64,000 nt of DNA from Galeopsis tetrahit (GCA_963675135.1 OY776120.1:27060001-27124000), one strand, 5' to 3'; positions 9,101-17,169 are shown, numbered from the stretch's first letter. Notes: generated by a model from the letters alone, not told the origin. Numbers and translations: made by a program.

Positions 9101-10893
9101 GGATACAAACTGTCCACAGTAGCCTTGGCTCCTCCTCTGAGCATACTTTCATAAGTATACTCCTCCTCATCTCCACTTGAATGGGGACTTTGGGTTATAG
9201 GGGAGTTGGCTCTGGGTTCTCCTATCAAAGCTTCAGGCAGATTAAGTTCAGGGATAATGGTCTCAGAAGGGTTGGGCTCAAGTGAAGGTACTTCAGTTGC
9301 TTTAGAGAGCAATGAATCTGAAGGGGCTTTACTCAGGGGGGTTGGCTCATTGAGTGCATGCTCTAAGAGCTTTGAGTAATTCAACATGGATGAGTCAAGG
9401 GGAGACAGGAGTCTTGTCTCATCTACTGCTAAGTCAGCAAGCACATCAATGCCACTTCTTTGCTCATTTCCTTCTGGAGAATACCTCTTTGTGAGATTTA
9501 CAGGGGTAATGGGTTGGTTGGAAGGGGTGACATGGGTTTCAGGGGAGTTGGGCTCAAGATACTGAACTTCAGGGAGGTTGGCCTCTATGAGTTGACCTTC
9601 AGGGACTTTGGATTCTGGAGTTCCAGAACCAGATGAATTAGTCCTTGACATGGATTTGGCCCTGCTTTCAGCTCTGCTCTCCCTTAGAGCCAATTGAAGA
9701 GACCTCTCTTCTTGCAGCTCCAACACCTTTTCAGTAGGTTTGGCCCTTCTCTTGCTGGCCCTGCTACTTCCACTTCCTTCCTTCTCAGGGACAACTTCCC
9801 TGATTCTCTTATCACCCTTAGACTTTTGTCTAGTCTCATTGTACTTTTGCCTGAGTTCTTCTGAATGATCAGATGGCACTTGTACACCTTCTCTAGCAAC
9901 TTCTTCAATCTCAGCTGAAGCATCTGAATTCTCTTCTGAGATTCTCTGAGACATTTTTCTTGTCTTTACAGTCCTGGCATTTGTTCTCTTTTTCATCTTA
10001 GGCTTCTCTTCCTCCTGTTCTTCAGCAGGCTTGGCCAGTAGCATCCTTCTTTTCTCAGTTTTCTTACTGAGCTTTCTGAACAGGATCTTTTGGGCTGGGA
10101 GGGGCTTTGCAAAAGTCTGCATCTGGGAATAGTGGGAAAACCTCTCAATCAACAAGCTTGCCCTGGTGCAATACTTGATTTTCCCTTCTAGCACCACCTT
10201 GTTGTGGGCTTTCACCTTAAATTTAGCCTTCTCTTTCATCATCTCAGACATGATGAAGGTCCTCCAATCAAACTTGATGCCCTTATCACTGGCATCAATA
10301 ATGGCAGCCATGATTCTGATCCTTGGCTGGCTGACCTGCTCTAGGCTTCCAGTGTTGCTTAAGAGGCTCTTAGCAACTACCTCAAAGAGATTAAGAAACT
10401 CTGGCTTGAGAGTTTTCTTGTTTTGAGTTGAGGAGAGAGGGCCTGGAACTAATAACCACTCTTGGGCTATTTCCTCTTCATGTCCAGTGCCATACACTTC
10501 TGGATTTCTTCCCTCATAAGGCAATCCAAAGGCTCCTTCCAGATCCTCTGAGGAGAATCTAACTCTATGGAATCTCTCCTCTTCCTCTCCTTCAGCTGTG
10601 TAGGATAGCCTCGTTGATACTTCACCATCTTCAGGCTTGCCTCTCCACTTGAGGAAGGCAAAGAATTCTGCCATATAACTCTCCAAGCAAGAGCTTGGTC
10701 TTTCATCCAAGAACTTTTGGAGACCAGCCCTTCTCAACCATCTCAGGGTTGGAATAATCTCAGGATCTTCACTTTCAAATGAAATTATGGGTTCAAAGTG
10801 AAGATTGTTTTTGTTGCTAAGATAGGCAAAATCTAGGTCTAGATCCTTGTTGGAGAAATCAACAAGCATCTCAGGTCTAACCTTGGGGGCCAT
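6166..10893 (-). CDS. ORF3 of element A: 1575 aa coiled-coil protein with two UIM-like motifs
   Basis: The only unbroken copy of the long third ORF, in the place where soybean SIRE1 carries its envelope-like ORF. The chosen ATG begins MAPKVRPEM, and the same start is seen in B and D. Residues 1-280 form a conserved globular region with no signal peptide; it loosely resembles the plant transposon protein domain described in other elements (inference). Residues about 300-390 are basic and could hold nuclear localisation signals. Residues 395-409 (EERSLQLALRESRAE) and 1240-1257 (core EEEQLALALKNS) fit the ubiquitin-interacting motif pattern. Residues 400-760 are low-complexity with repeated N-x-P-E. 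Residues about 965-1195 are heptad-like coiled coil. The last 120 residues (WVPIQLNDTWEEAKREF to WAQYG) are strongly conserved in D. No convincing membrane segment is seen, so an Env role is doubtful. Expression probably needs its own promoter or a subgenomic RNA. Confidence 0.85.
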   Translation of the reverse strand: MAPKVRPEMLVDFSNKDLDLDFAYLSNKNNLHFEPIISFESEDPEIIPTLRWLRRAGLQKFLDERPSSCLESYMAEFFAFLKWRGKPEDGEVSTRLSYTAEGEEEERFHRVRFSSEDLEGAFGLPYEGRNPEVYGTGHEEEIAQEWLLVPGPLSSTQNKKTLKPEFLNLFEVVAKSLLSNTGSLEQVSQPRIRIMAAIIDASDKGIKFDWRTFIMSEMMKEKAKFKVKAHNKVVLEGKIKYCTRASLLIERFSHYSQMQTFAKPLPAQKILFRKLSKKTEKRRMLLAKPAEEQEEEKPKMKKRTNARTVKTRKMSQRISEENSDASAEIEEVAREGVQVPSDHSEELRQKYNETRQKSKGDKRIREVVPEKEGSGSSRASKRRAKPTEKVLELQEERSLQLALRESRAESRAKSMSRTNSSGSGTPESKVPEGQLIEANLPEVQYLEPNSPETHVTPSNQPITPVNLTKRYSPEGNEQRSGIDVLADLAVDETRLLSPLDSSMLNYSKLLEHALNEPTPLSKAPSDSLLSKATEVPSLEPNPSETIIPELNLPEALIGEPRANSPITQSPHSSGDEEEYTYESMLRGGAKATVDSLYPQLAEFPRIQKAFQDLRMLVDVKDKSLMEISQVIQDKGANWWQIEENRLLHFAGVSKTRFLIDEEIFAKLVADKIKEEKERKAKGIKHPDSSSNADDSPDDPSNPSNPNPPETPQANLPEFLHPKSSVSARLSNPPKTYHRKGSVTSEVLTKSGNTTKDTSANEGSSEPKAQPKDVEVPVLEASLIKAYSVSEELDIDQPLIIQDDSVAADISTVISPQLPSLNLVEGGDAAGLGEGVEKERLVEKSEGVEDEREVVITKIVSVPPYEGGISAEGQVILEVKSELQESLDERRPDSLSENIIHEGRKEQVENEKKTADVSESYAKEIEGDECLFPNLFDLSDVAGISLDQIFTDEFLTDAPIQVDTGSAQALLGMQSEKLDSLAHQVQSAHAETSGALNEQGRTLASVEMRLTGSEDVVLPTLEARISGVETGLQTISTEVQSAKSTMEAISEEVKKEQKLLRDNHNANVKALRLTVKQAIGKKTALQKRRAEEQRLAMVKAASEKFSQEVLANIAEGAVANLTELLKTQLDASLKTAMEEVVQQKMKPVLAFLSLSSDRMQNIHDENVYLLEEMKSLNQAQSLMASTMSDLKPQCFDAAKKGERERARAKGALVIGSPVKGKDKVPEGKGKEPEMLNLEELDEEEQLALALKNSMASAQEERARKQQRPGGEVSGLDKDAEGVQTRGKIKKAQGKKRQIEKFTDFPSSLDLPPEFRIDEDEPTSKKAKTAEEDKSSESGKTAEGTKSSENIEELFAEGFGPEPKKKTTVLALDPSKLFHEGYGKDPETQQKLAMMRAQEKMDLMEEANRARDERRANFQKPRRRRATYSKMKPQLLIPMDTKYPHLDKWVPIQLNDTWEEAKREFVYVFYVIDRWNGGDANSAFTEFMLEYYRELYQQLLAAADIARFELTAPKPIIYMPPKLEGWIDQARILREFTEILKLNKMVLGPKGTNQEAMALKRRVWAQYGMLPPPEDDL

Positions 10894-11563
10894 TGAAATT
10901 TACAGAGAGAAGTTTGATGAAGAATGAGAGAGTTTGAAGAATTTTGAGTTAGGGTTTCGAATACTTGGGGAGAAGTGTTTGTGGGTATCTTATGAATATT
11001 CTAAAAAGAATGTTTGTCAATGAGTTGGTAAGGTCTTGATACAATTCAAAAGTGAACAAAAATGGAAATCCAAAATGGACGGCTAGGATTGATTTCAGGG
11101 GAGTTGTCCATTTTTGATCCAATGGTCAAAAACCAATGTAACAGTGAAATAACTGTTTTATTCAAAACGTGGGTGGTTTTAAATGTTTGTTTAAGGCTGG
11201 GAGTTTTTCGAGATAGATCATGTCCCAAAAAGTTTAATGCAAACAAGAGTTAAATCTTGGCATTTAATGCATGGAAAGTGACCTTTTGGGTGGGAGACAA
11301 ATTAAATCCCAGAAAGGTGAAAACTGTATTTCAATGGGACAGATTTCGAAATAGGTATTGATCACCAAAAATAGGTGCTTATCATACCAAGATTTGGTTT
11401 GATAGCTAGGACAACTTATCTGACCCTACATGGACAAGTGTCCTGAAGAACTGTGGACAAGTGTCCTGAAGAGGTAAAGTCATGTTTCTGAATTTCAGTA
11501 GACTTGACCAAGTCTGCTGAAGTTTGAGTTTGTTTCCCCCTTAATCAATGAGCTTCTTTGGAC
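10894..11563 (-). promoter_or_regulatory. Pol-ORF3 spacer of element A, resembling a plant promoter and 5' UTR
   Basis: This is 670 bp without a reading frame. Just after the pol stop is a PPT-like run AAGGGGGAAA (11533-11542, minus strand). Three copies of the GGACAASTNTCCTGA-type motif lie at 11409-11471. About 60 nt before the ORF3 ATG is a telo-box, AAACCCTAA (10949-10957, minus), followed by a pyrimidine-rich CTCTCATTCTTCATC leader of the plant 5' UTR kind. B and D keep this layout, and D has a TATAAAAA box. Promoter function is inference. Confidence 0.45.
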
Positions 11564-14500
11564 TTATTTGTCCAACTTCCCTGGATCAAGTAATCCCAAC
11601 TCTGCTGATAGCTCCAGAAATCTTGCCTCTGCAAGTGGTTTGGTTAGAATATCAGCTTTTTGATGATCAGTGTGGATCTTGACCAGCTTGATGTCCTTCT
11701 TCTCCACATGGTCTCTAATGAAGTGGTGCTTGATGTCCACATGCTTGCATCTTGTGTGTAAGACAGGATTTTGTGATATAGCAATGGCACTATTGTTATC
11801 ACAGAAAATTGGTACTTCAGTAGAGTTGACTTTGTAGTCTCTTAGTTGTTGTCTCAACCATAGGATTTGAGCACAACAACTTCCAGCAGCAACATATTCA
11901 GCTTCAGTGGTGGAAGTGGCCACTGTGTTCTGCTTCTTGGAGAACCATGAAATAAGCTTGTTGCCCAAGAATTGACAAGTCCCTGAAGTGGACTTTCTGT
12001 CAATCCTACATCCTCCATAATCAGCATCTGAGTAGCCAGTTAGCTCAATATTGTCATCAGCAGGGTACCAAAGGCCTAGATTCTCAGTGCCTTTGAGATA
12101 CCTCAAAATCCTTTTTGCAGCCTCAAGGTGGCTTTTCTTAGGATTTGCTTGAAATCTTGCACAAACCCCTACTGCAAAGGTGATATCAGGTCTGCTGGCA
12201 GTGAGATAGAGGAGTGAACCAATTATTCCTCTATACTCAGTAGAGTTGGTTGGAATACCACTCTCATCAGGATCCATCTTCCAATTTGTGTTCATAGGGA
12301 TCCTTACTGGCTTGCTAGTTGTACACCCAAACTTTTTGATCATTTCTCTTGTGTACTTAGCTTGGTTGATGAAGATTCCTTCTTTAGATTGCTTGACTTG
12401 TAGACCCAAAAAGAAGTTCATCAACCCCATCATGGACATCTCAAACTTGCTTTGCATGAGCTTGGAGAATTTCTCACATAGCTTCTCATTAGGGGATCCA
12501 AAAATTATGTCATCTACATAAATTTGGACAAGCAAGATGTCCTCTCCTTCAGAGATTCTGAAGAGAGTTCTGTCCACAGTTCCCTTGGTGAATCCATGAT
12601 CCAAGAGGAATTGTGACAGTGTATCATACCAAGCCCTAGGGGCTTGTTTGAGTCCATATAGAGCTTTCTTGAGTCTGTAAACTTGGTTTCCAACTTCAAA
12701 ACCTGGTGGTTGCTCCACATAGACTTCTTCTTTTAAGACTCCATTCAGAAAGGCACTCTTGACATCCATTTGGTATACTTTGAACCTCTTGTGGGCTGCA
12801 TAGGCTAGAAAGAGCCTTATTGCTTCTAGCCTTGCCACAGGTGCAAATGTCTCATCATAGTCAATGCCTTCATGTTGGCAGTACCCTTTTGCCACTAGTC
12901 TTGCTTTGTTTCTGACAATCACATCATTTTCATTCTTCTTGTTCTTGAACACCCACTTTGTTCCAATAACATCTTGATGTGAAGGTCTATCCACCAGCTC
13001 CCATACTTCATTTCTGGTGAATTGGTTTAGTTCTTCCTGCATGGCTGTGATCCAATTTGCATCTTGAAGTGCTTCCTCAACATTACTTGGTTCTTGCTCT
13101 GACAAGAAACAACAGAAAAGAGCACTTTCACCATGGAATCTTCTTGTTTTGACTCCAATACTTGGGTCACCAAGTATTAGATCAGTAGGATGGTCAGACA
13201 ACCAAGTCCTTCTTTTTCTGATCTCTTCAGTAGAGTTGTCCTCTACTGAAGGTGAGTCATTTTGATCATAGAATTCAGGATAATTTAATGCAGGATCTAA
13301 TTCAGGATCATAATCAGGGATGTTGTCCTCAATGTCAGGGACATTGGCATTTTCAACATTTTGAGTTCCCCCTTGATTATTTGACCCATTAACTACCTCA
13401 GCAGGAACTGCTTCTTCATTGGTAGTTGTTACCTGGATGTGAACTGGGATTGGATCATTCAGTTCACCATTTCCATCAGTGGGATTTGTCTCAGGAAGGT
13501 TGCCTTCAGGATTGTTGTCCAATGTGGATTTTTCAGGCAGATTGGCTTGAACAACATCTATGAATTCAGTGTCTTTGTCTTTTAGACTTAATCTGGTTGT
13601 TCTCTGTGTGATTTCTTCAGGTTCCAAATGATCATTCCTGATCTCAAAGATAGACTCATCAAACACAACATGAGGTGTTTCTTCCACTATAAGAGTTTTC
13701 TTGTTGTAGACTCTGAAAGCTCTACTGATTTGAGAGTATCCAAGAAATACTCCCTCATCAGCTTTGCTGTCAAAGGCTTTCAACTGTTCTTTCCCATTAT
13801 TGTGAATGAAACATTTACAACCAAATATATGAAAGTATGACACTTTAGGCATTCTCCCTTTCCAGAGTTCATAGGGGGTTTTGCCTTGCCCCTTAGTGAT
13901 TAAACATCTATTTTGAGTATGGCATGCAATGTTTATAGCTTCAGCCCAAAACCTCTTAGGTAAATTTGAGTCAGCAATTAAAGTTCTAGCAGCTTCTTTT
14001 AAAGTTCTATTCCTTCTTTCTGCAACTCCATTTTGTTGGGGAGTTCTAGCTGCTGAGGTTTCATGAGCTATTCCATTTGATGTGCAGTACTCATTGATGT
14101 ATGAGTTAATGAACTCAGTGCCTTTATCAGATCTTATCTTGGTAATGCTAAGGCTTTTCTCATTTGACAACCTCTTTAGAAGTTCAGGCAGTTTGACTTG
14201 TGTTTCCTTCTTATTAAGGAGAAATACTACCCATGTGAACCTAGAGAAGTCATCTACTACCACTAATGTGTATTTTCTACCATTTATGCTTGAAGGGGTG
14301 ATTGGTCCAAACAGATCCATATGTAGAAGTTCAAGTACCCTTTCAGTGGAAATGACTGGTTTTCCCTTAAATGAGGCTTTAATCTGTTTTCCTTCTTGAC
14401 ATGGTTTACACACATGTTCTTTAATGAAAACCTCATTAGGTAGTCCTTTAACTAATGCATTTCTAGCAAGTTTATTCATGGATTTGAAGTTCAGGTGATT

Positions 14501-14953
14501 TAGCCTTTTGTGCCATAGCCAACTTTGTTCACTAGAACTTTTAGCAATAAAACATGCAGCATCAGTAGACTTGTCCCAGTCTGCAAAATACACATTTCCC
14601 TTCCTAGTTCCAGTCAATAGGGTTTGTTGAGTTTTATCCTTAATTAGACACTTTCCACTTGAGAACTCAACATTAAAATCTTTATCACAGAATTGACTGA
14701 TACTCAGGAGGTTATATTTGAGACCAGCTACATAAGATACATTGGTTACTTTGATGTTACCAATCATCAAAGTACCATAACCTTTTGTTGTTGCTTGTGA
14801 GCTGTCTCCAAAGGTGACATTTGGGCCTTCTTTTTCAATAAAATCAGAGAGGAGTTCCTTGTTTCCAGTCATGTGCCTTGAGCATCCACTGTCAAGGTAC
14901 CATGCTGTCTTTTTGTTCATGCTCCTCTTCTTGTGGCCCAATGGTACCTGCAA
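11564..14953 (-). CDS. Pol polyprotein of element A (PR-INT-RT-RH), intact
   Basis: A complete Ty1-copia pol of 1129 residues. The aspartic protease has AWYLDSGCSRHMTGN near residue 20. The GAG-pre-integrase/zinc region has HKRLNH and HVCKPC (150-185). The integrase core has MDLFGP, SDKGTEF and PQQNGVAERRNRT (213-310). A variable acidic linker rich in NLPE-like repeats covers roughly 460-580. Reverse transcriptase has FAPVARLEA (about 704) and YVDDIIFGS (about 812). RNase H has SDADYGG (about 976) and ILTKPL near the end. This domain order (INT before RT) defines Ty1-copia. The frame opens immediately after an in-frame TAA that ends gag. Its first codon is TTG, so it is presumably made by stop readthrough or from a processed RNA rather than from its own start. 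No internal stops are seen. Confidence 0.95.
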   Translation of the reverse strand: MQVPLGHKKRSMNKKTAWYLDSGCSRHMTGNKELLSDFIEKEGPNVTFGDSSQATTKGYGTLMIGNIKVTNVSYVAGLKYNLLSISQFCDKDFNVEFSSGKCLIKDKTQQTLLTGTRKGNVYFADWDKSTDAACFIAKSSSEQSWLWHKRLNHLNFKSMNKLARNALVKGLPNEVFIKEHVCKPCQEGKQIKASFKGKPVISTERVLELLHMDLFGPITPSSINGRKYTLVVVDDFSRFTWVVFLLNKKETQVKLPELLKRLSNEKSLSITKIRSDKGTEFINSYINEYCTSNGIAHETSAARTPQQNGVAERRNRTLKEAARTLIADSNLPKRFWAEAINIACHTQNRCLITKGQGKTPYELWKGRMPKVSYFHIFGCKCFIHNNGKEQLKAFDSKADEGVFLGYSQISRAFRVYNKKTLIVEETPHVVFDESIFEIRNDHLEPEEITQRTTRLSLKDKDTEFIDVVQANLPEKSTLDNNPEGNLPETNPTDGNGELNDPIPVHIQVTTTNEEAVPAEVVNGSNNQGGTQNVENANVPDIEDNIPDYDPELDPALNYPEFYDQNDSPSVEDNSTEEIRKRRTWLSDHPTDLILGDPSIGVKTRRFHGESALFCCFLSEQEPSNVEEALQDANWITAMQEELNQFTRNEVWELVDRPSHQDVIGTKWVFKNKKNENDVIVRNKARLVAKGYCQHEGIDYDETFAPVARLEAIRLFLAYAAHKRFKVYQMDVKSAFLNGVLKEEVYVEQPPGFEVGNQVYRLKKALYGLKQAPRAWYDTLSQFLLDHGFTKGTVDRTLFRISEGEDILLVQIYVDDIIFGSPNEKLCEKFSKLMQSKFEMSMMGLMNFFLGLQVKQSKEGIFINQAKYTREMIKKFGCTTSKPVRIPMNTNWKMDPDESGIPTNSTEYRGIIGSLLYLTASRPDITFAVGVCARFQANPKKSHLEAAKRILRYLKGTENLGLWYPADDNIELTGYSDADYGGCRIDRKSTSGTCQFLGNKLISWFSKKQNTVATSTTEAEYVAAGSCCAQILWLRQQLRDYKVNSTEVPIFCDNNSAIAISQNPVLHTRCKHVDIKHHFIRDHVEKKDIKLVKIHTDHQKADILTKPLAEARFLELSAELGLLDPGKLDK

Positions 14954-15442
14954 TTAGATAGGTTTAGGTACCCTTTGAGTTTTGGGTCCTGAGAGGTTAG
15001 CTGTACCTTTGGGAACCCAAACTTGCCTAATAACCCTGATTGATTCAAGGTGGCTAAGTTGATTTCCTAGTGCATCAACATACACTGTCTTTCCCTTAAA
15101 TGCCTTTGGGAAAGTATGTGTGAATGTGTTAACTCTGTAAGTTTCAGAGGAGTTGACCACTCTTCTGAACTTATGAGTTCTTTGTGCATCTTGATGAAAT
15201 CTTTGAGGAAAGGCCTTTTTATGACCATTACCCTTTGGCATGAAGGGTTTTGGTTGTCTCATTTTATTCTGCCTTAAAGGATGGTTTTCTTTAGGTCTAT
15301 TCAGCTGAGGCTTTCTCAGATGAGTTGGCCTAGGCTGATTATACCTTGGATAATTCCTCTGAACATCGTTCAGGAGAGTTGCCCTTTCATTGGGTCTACT
15401 CTTCTGACCAATATTCCTCTTGTGCTCAGGAGCTTTGGCCAT
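14954..15442 (-). CDS. Gag C-terminal segment of element A, displaced by a deletion frameshift
   Basis: This is the downstream part of gag (162 residues, basic, rich in Arg, Pro and Asn, ending VPKPI then TAA). It is in the same frame as pol, and the TAA at 14954-14956 is the only thing separating them. In B this stretch is continuous with the zinc-knuckle part of gag. In A a deletion at about 15461 removes roughly 250 bp and shifts the frame, so this piece can no longer be made from the gag start. Confidence 0.8.
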   Translation of the reverse strand: MAKAPEHKRNIGQKSRPNERATLLNDVQRNYPRYNQPRPTHLRKPQLNRPKENHPLRQNKMRQPKPFMPKGNGHKKAFPQRFHQDAQRTHKFRRVVNSSETYRVNTFTHTFPKAFKGKTVYVDALGNQLSHLESIRVIRQVWVPKGTANLSGPKTQRVPKPI

Positions 15443-15459
15443 TTCCTTAGGTTTTTGGC

Positions 15460-17169
15460 CTATTTCAGGCTCTCTTCACTTGATTTAAGAATATCATACT
15501 CATGTGAGAGATTTTCAAATTTGGCATTTAGAATTTTAAGTTCAAATTCTTTTCTTTTCTGAGAGAGAAGTTGATCATCAATCTCCTTTTGTTGGTCAAC
15601 TATCCTGAGATTTGCTTCCTCAAGCTTTCTCAAGACTTGTTGATACAACTCAGTAGACTTGACATCAACAGCTACCTCAGAGTTCTTGGTGAGTTCAGTA
15701 GCTAGTCTTTCATTTTCTCTCACACAATTGTCATGAAATTCTTGTAATCTAGTGAAATCTTCCATCAACTTTCCCAAGGAAAGTTTCAGGTTAACCTCAC
15801 TAGTGTTTTGTGAAATAAATGATGATGAACTAGAAGTAGAGGATACCTCATCATCCTCAAGAGCCATGTTGCAGACATCATCATCATCATCACTGTTGGA
15901 GAACAATCCATCAGAAGAGTTGAAACTTTCAGCACTATCAGATTCTTCACCAGCCATCATGGCTTTTCTATTGGTGAATTTTCTGTCTCTTTTTGCTTGT
16001 CTTTCTCTTCTTTCTTTAGAGCTTAGTTCAGGGCAGTCATATTGGAAGTGCCTTTTCTTTTTGCAGTTGTAACACAGATCTTCATCATCATCTTTCTTGG
16101 ATTCATCTTTTCTCTTAGATGATGAGGGTTCAGCTCTACTGGATTTTCTCCTATCAGAGGACTTGTCCTCTGATCTTCTCTCTTCAGGCTTTTTGTCCTC
16201 AGCCTGATCTTCAGGGGAATTGTATCTTCTCCTGAATTTGTTATCTTGGTAGAATTTCTTGTATCTACCAAACCTTGTGTTGAGCTTGTCAAACCTTCTA
16301 GCCATCAAGGCTAGTTCTTCCTTCATTTCAGTCTTAGAGACTGACTTTGATGATCTGGGAGTGGGCTGCATTTCTGGTTCAGCAACTTTGGCTTTGAATG
16401 CCACTCCCTTAGTAGGATTTGAAGGTTCCTCAACAGGCTTTCTTCTATTGAGATCAAACTCATAGGCTTTAAGTTCTGAGAATATTTGTTGCATGGGCAT
16501 GGTGGAGAGATCTTTGGTATTTTGCATCATTACAGCATAGACATCCCACTTTTGAGTGAGACTCCTTAGGATTTTCAGTCCAACCTCTCTCTTGGTGTAG
16601 ACCTTGCCCAATGAGTTAATCTCATTCATCACATCAGTGAATCTACCAGCAAATTTGTCAATGGACTCATCAGACTCCATTGAAAATTGTTCAAACTTCT
16701 GCACAGCAACTTGGAGCTTGTTCTCCTTGATCTTTTCAGTGCCCTCACACATTTCAGCAAGGGTATCCCAAATTTCTTTAGCTGTGGTGCAGTGGTAGAC
16801 TCTACCCATAACTGCATCTGGAATTGTTTGATAGAGGGTGTTCATGGCAAGATAATTCAAATTATCTTTCCTCTTTTCATCAGCAGTGAAGTCATCCTCA
16901 TCTTTGGGAATCAGTTCCCTTATATCTGCTCTTTGCTCATCTGTCAATCTGGGGTTAGTTTGAGTAAACACAAAGGGTCCTCTGGTGATTACTCTAAGCA
17001 TATCAGTGTGAAGAGATGCAAGATGAGCCCTCATTCTAATTTTCCAGAAATCATAATTGTCTATAGAAAACATGGGCAGTTTGTGATGAGAAATATGATT
17101 GACTGGATTTGTGGCCATGTTGTCTAATCCTTGAACAGCAGGTGGAGGAACAGCATTGTTGTTGGCCAT
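15460..17169 (-). CDS. Gag of element A, truncated (capsid and zinc knuckle)
   Basis: A 569-residue gag of the copia UBN2/DUF4219 type. An N-terminal capsid-like domain (DNYDFWKIRMRAHL, then EIWDTLAEMCEGTEKIKENK) is followed by a charged region and a CCHC zinc knuckle near residue 365 (CYNCKKKRHFQYDC, spacing C-x2-C-x4-H-x4-C kept). After that come an acidic Ser/Asp-rich stretch and a coiled-coil tail. It stops at SSEESLK, where B continues for another 250 residues. The join at about 15461 is a deletion of about 250 bp that also shifts the frame. The protein would still form particles only if the missing tail is dispensable. The start ATG (MANNNAVPPP) matches B. Confidence 0.88.
   Translation of the reverse strand: MANNNAVPPPAVQGLDNMATNPVNHISHHKLPMFSIDNYDFWKIRMRAHLASLHTDMLRVITRGPFVFTQTNPRLTDEQRADIRELIPKDEDDFTADEKRKDNLNYLAMNTLYQTIPDAVMGRVYHCTTAKEIWDTLAEMCEGTEKIKENKLQVAVQKFEQFSMESDESIDKFAGRFTDVMNEINSLGKVYTKREVGLKILRSLTQKWDVYAVMMQNTKDLSTMPMQQIFSELKAYEFDLNRRKPVEEPSNPTKGVAFKAKVAEPEMQPTPRSSKSVSKTEMKEELALMARRFDKLNTRFGRYKKFYQDNKFRRRYNSPEDQAEDKKPEERRSEDKSSDRRKSSRAEPSSSKRKDESKKDDDEDLCYNCKKKRHFQYDCPELSSKERRERQAKRDRKFTNRKAMMAGEESDSAESFNSSDGLFSNSDDDDDVCNMALEDDEVSSTSSSSSFISQNTSEVNLKLSLGKLMEDFTRLQEFHDNCVRENERLATELTKNSEVAVDVKSTELYQQVLRKLEEANLRIVDQQKEIDDQLLSQKRKEFELKILNAKFENLSHEYDILKSSEESLK

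Noticed and set aside
6166..10893. Calling ORF3 a retroviral envelope gene
   Set aside because: Position alone suggests it. No signal peptide, membrane anchor, furin-like site or hydrophobic fusion segment could be seen.
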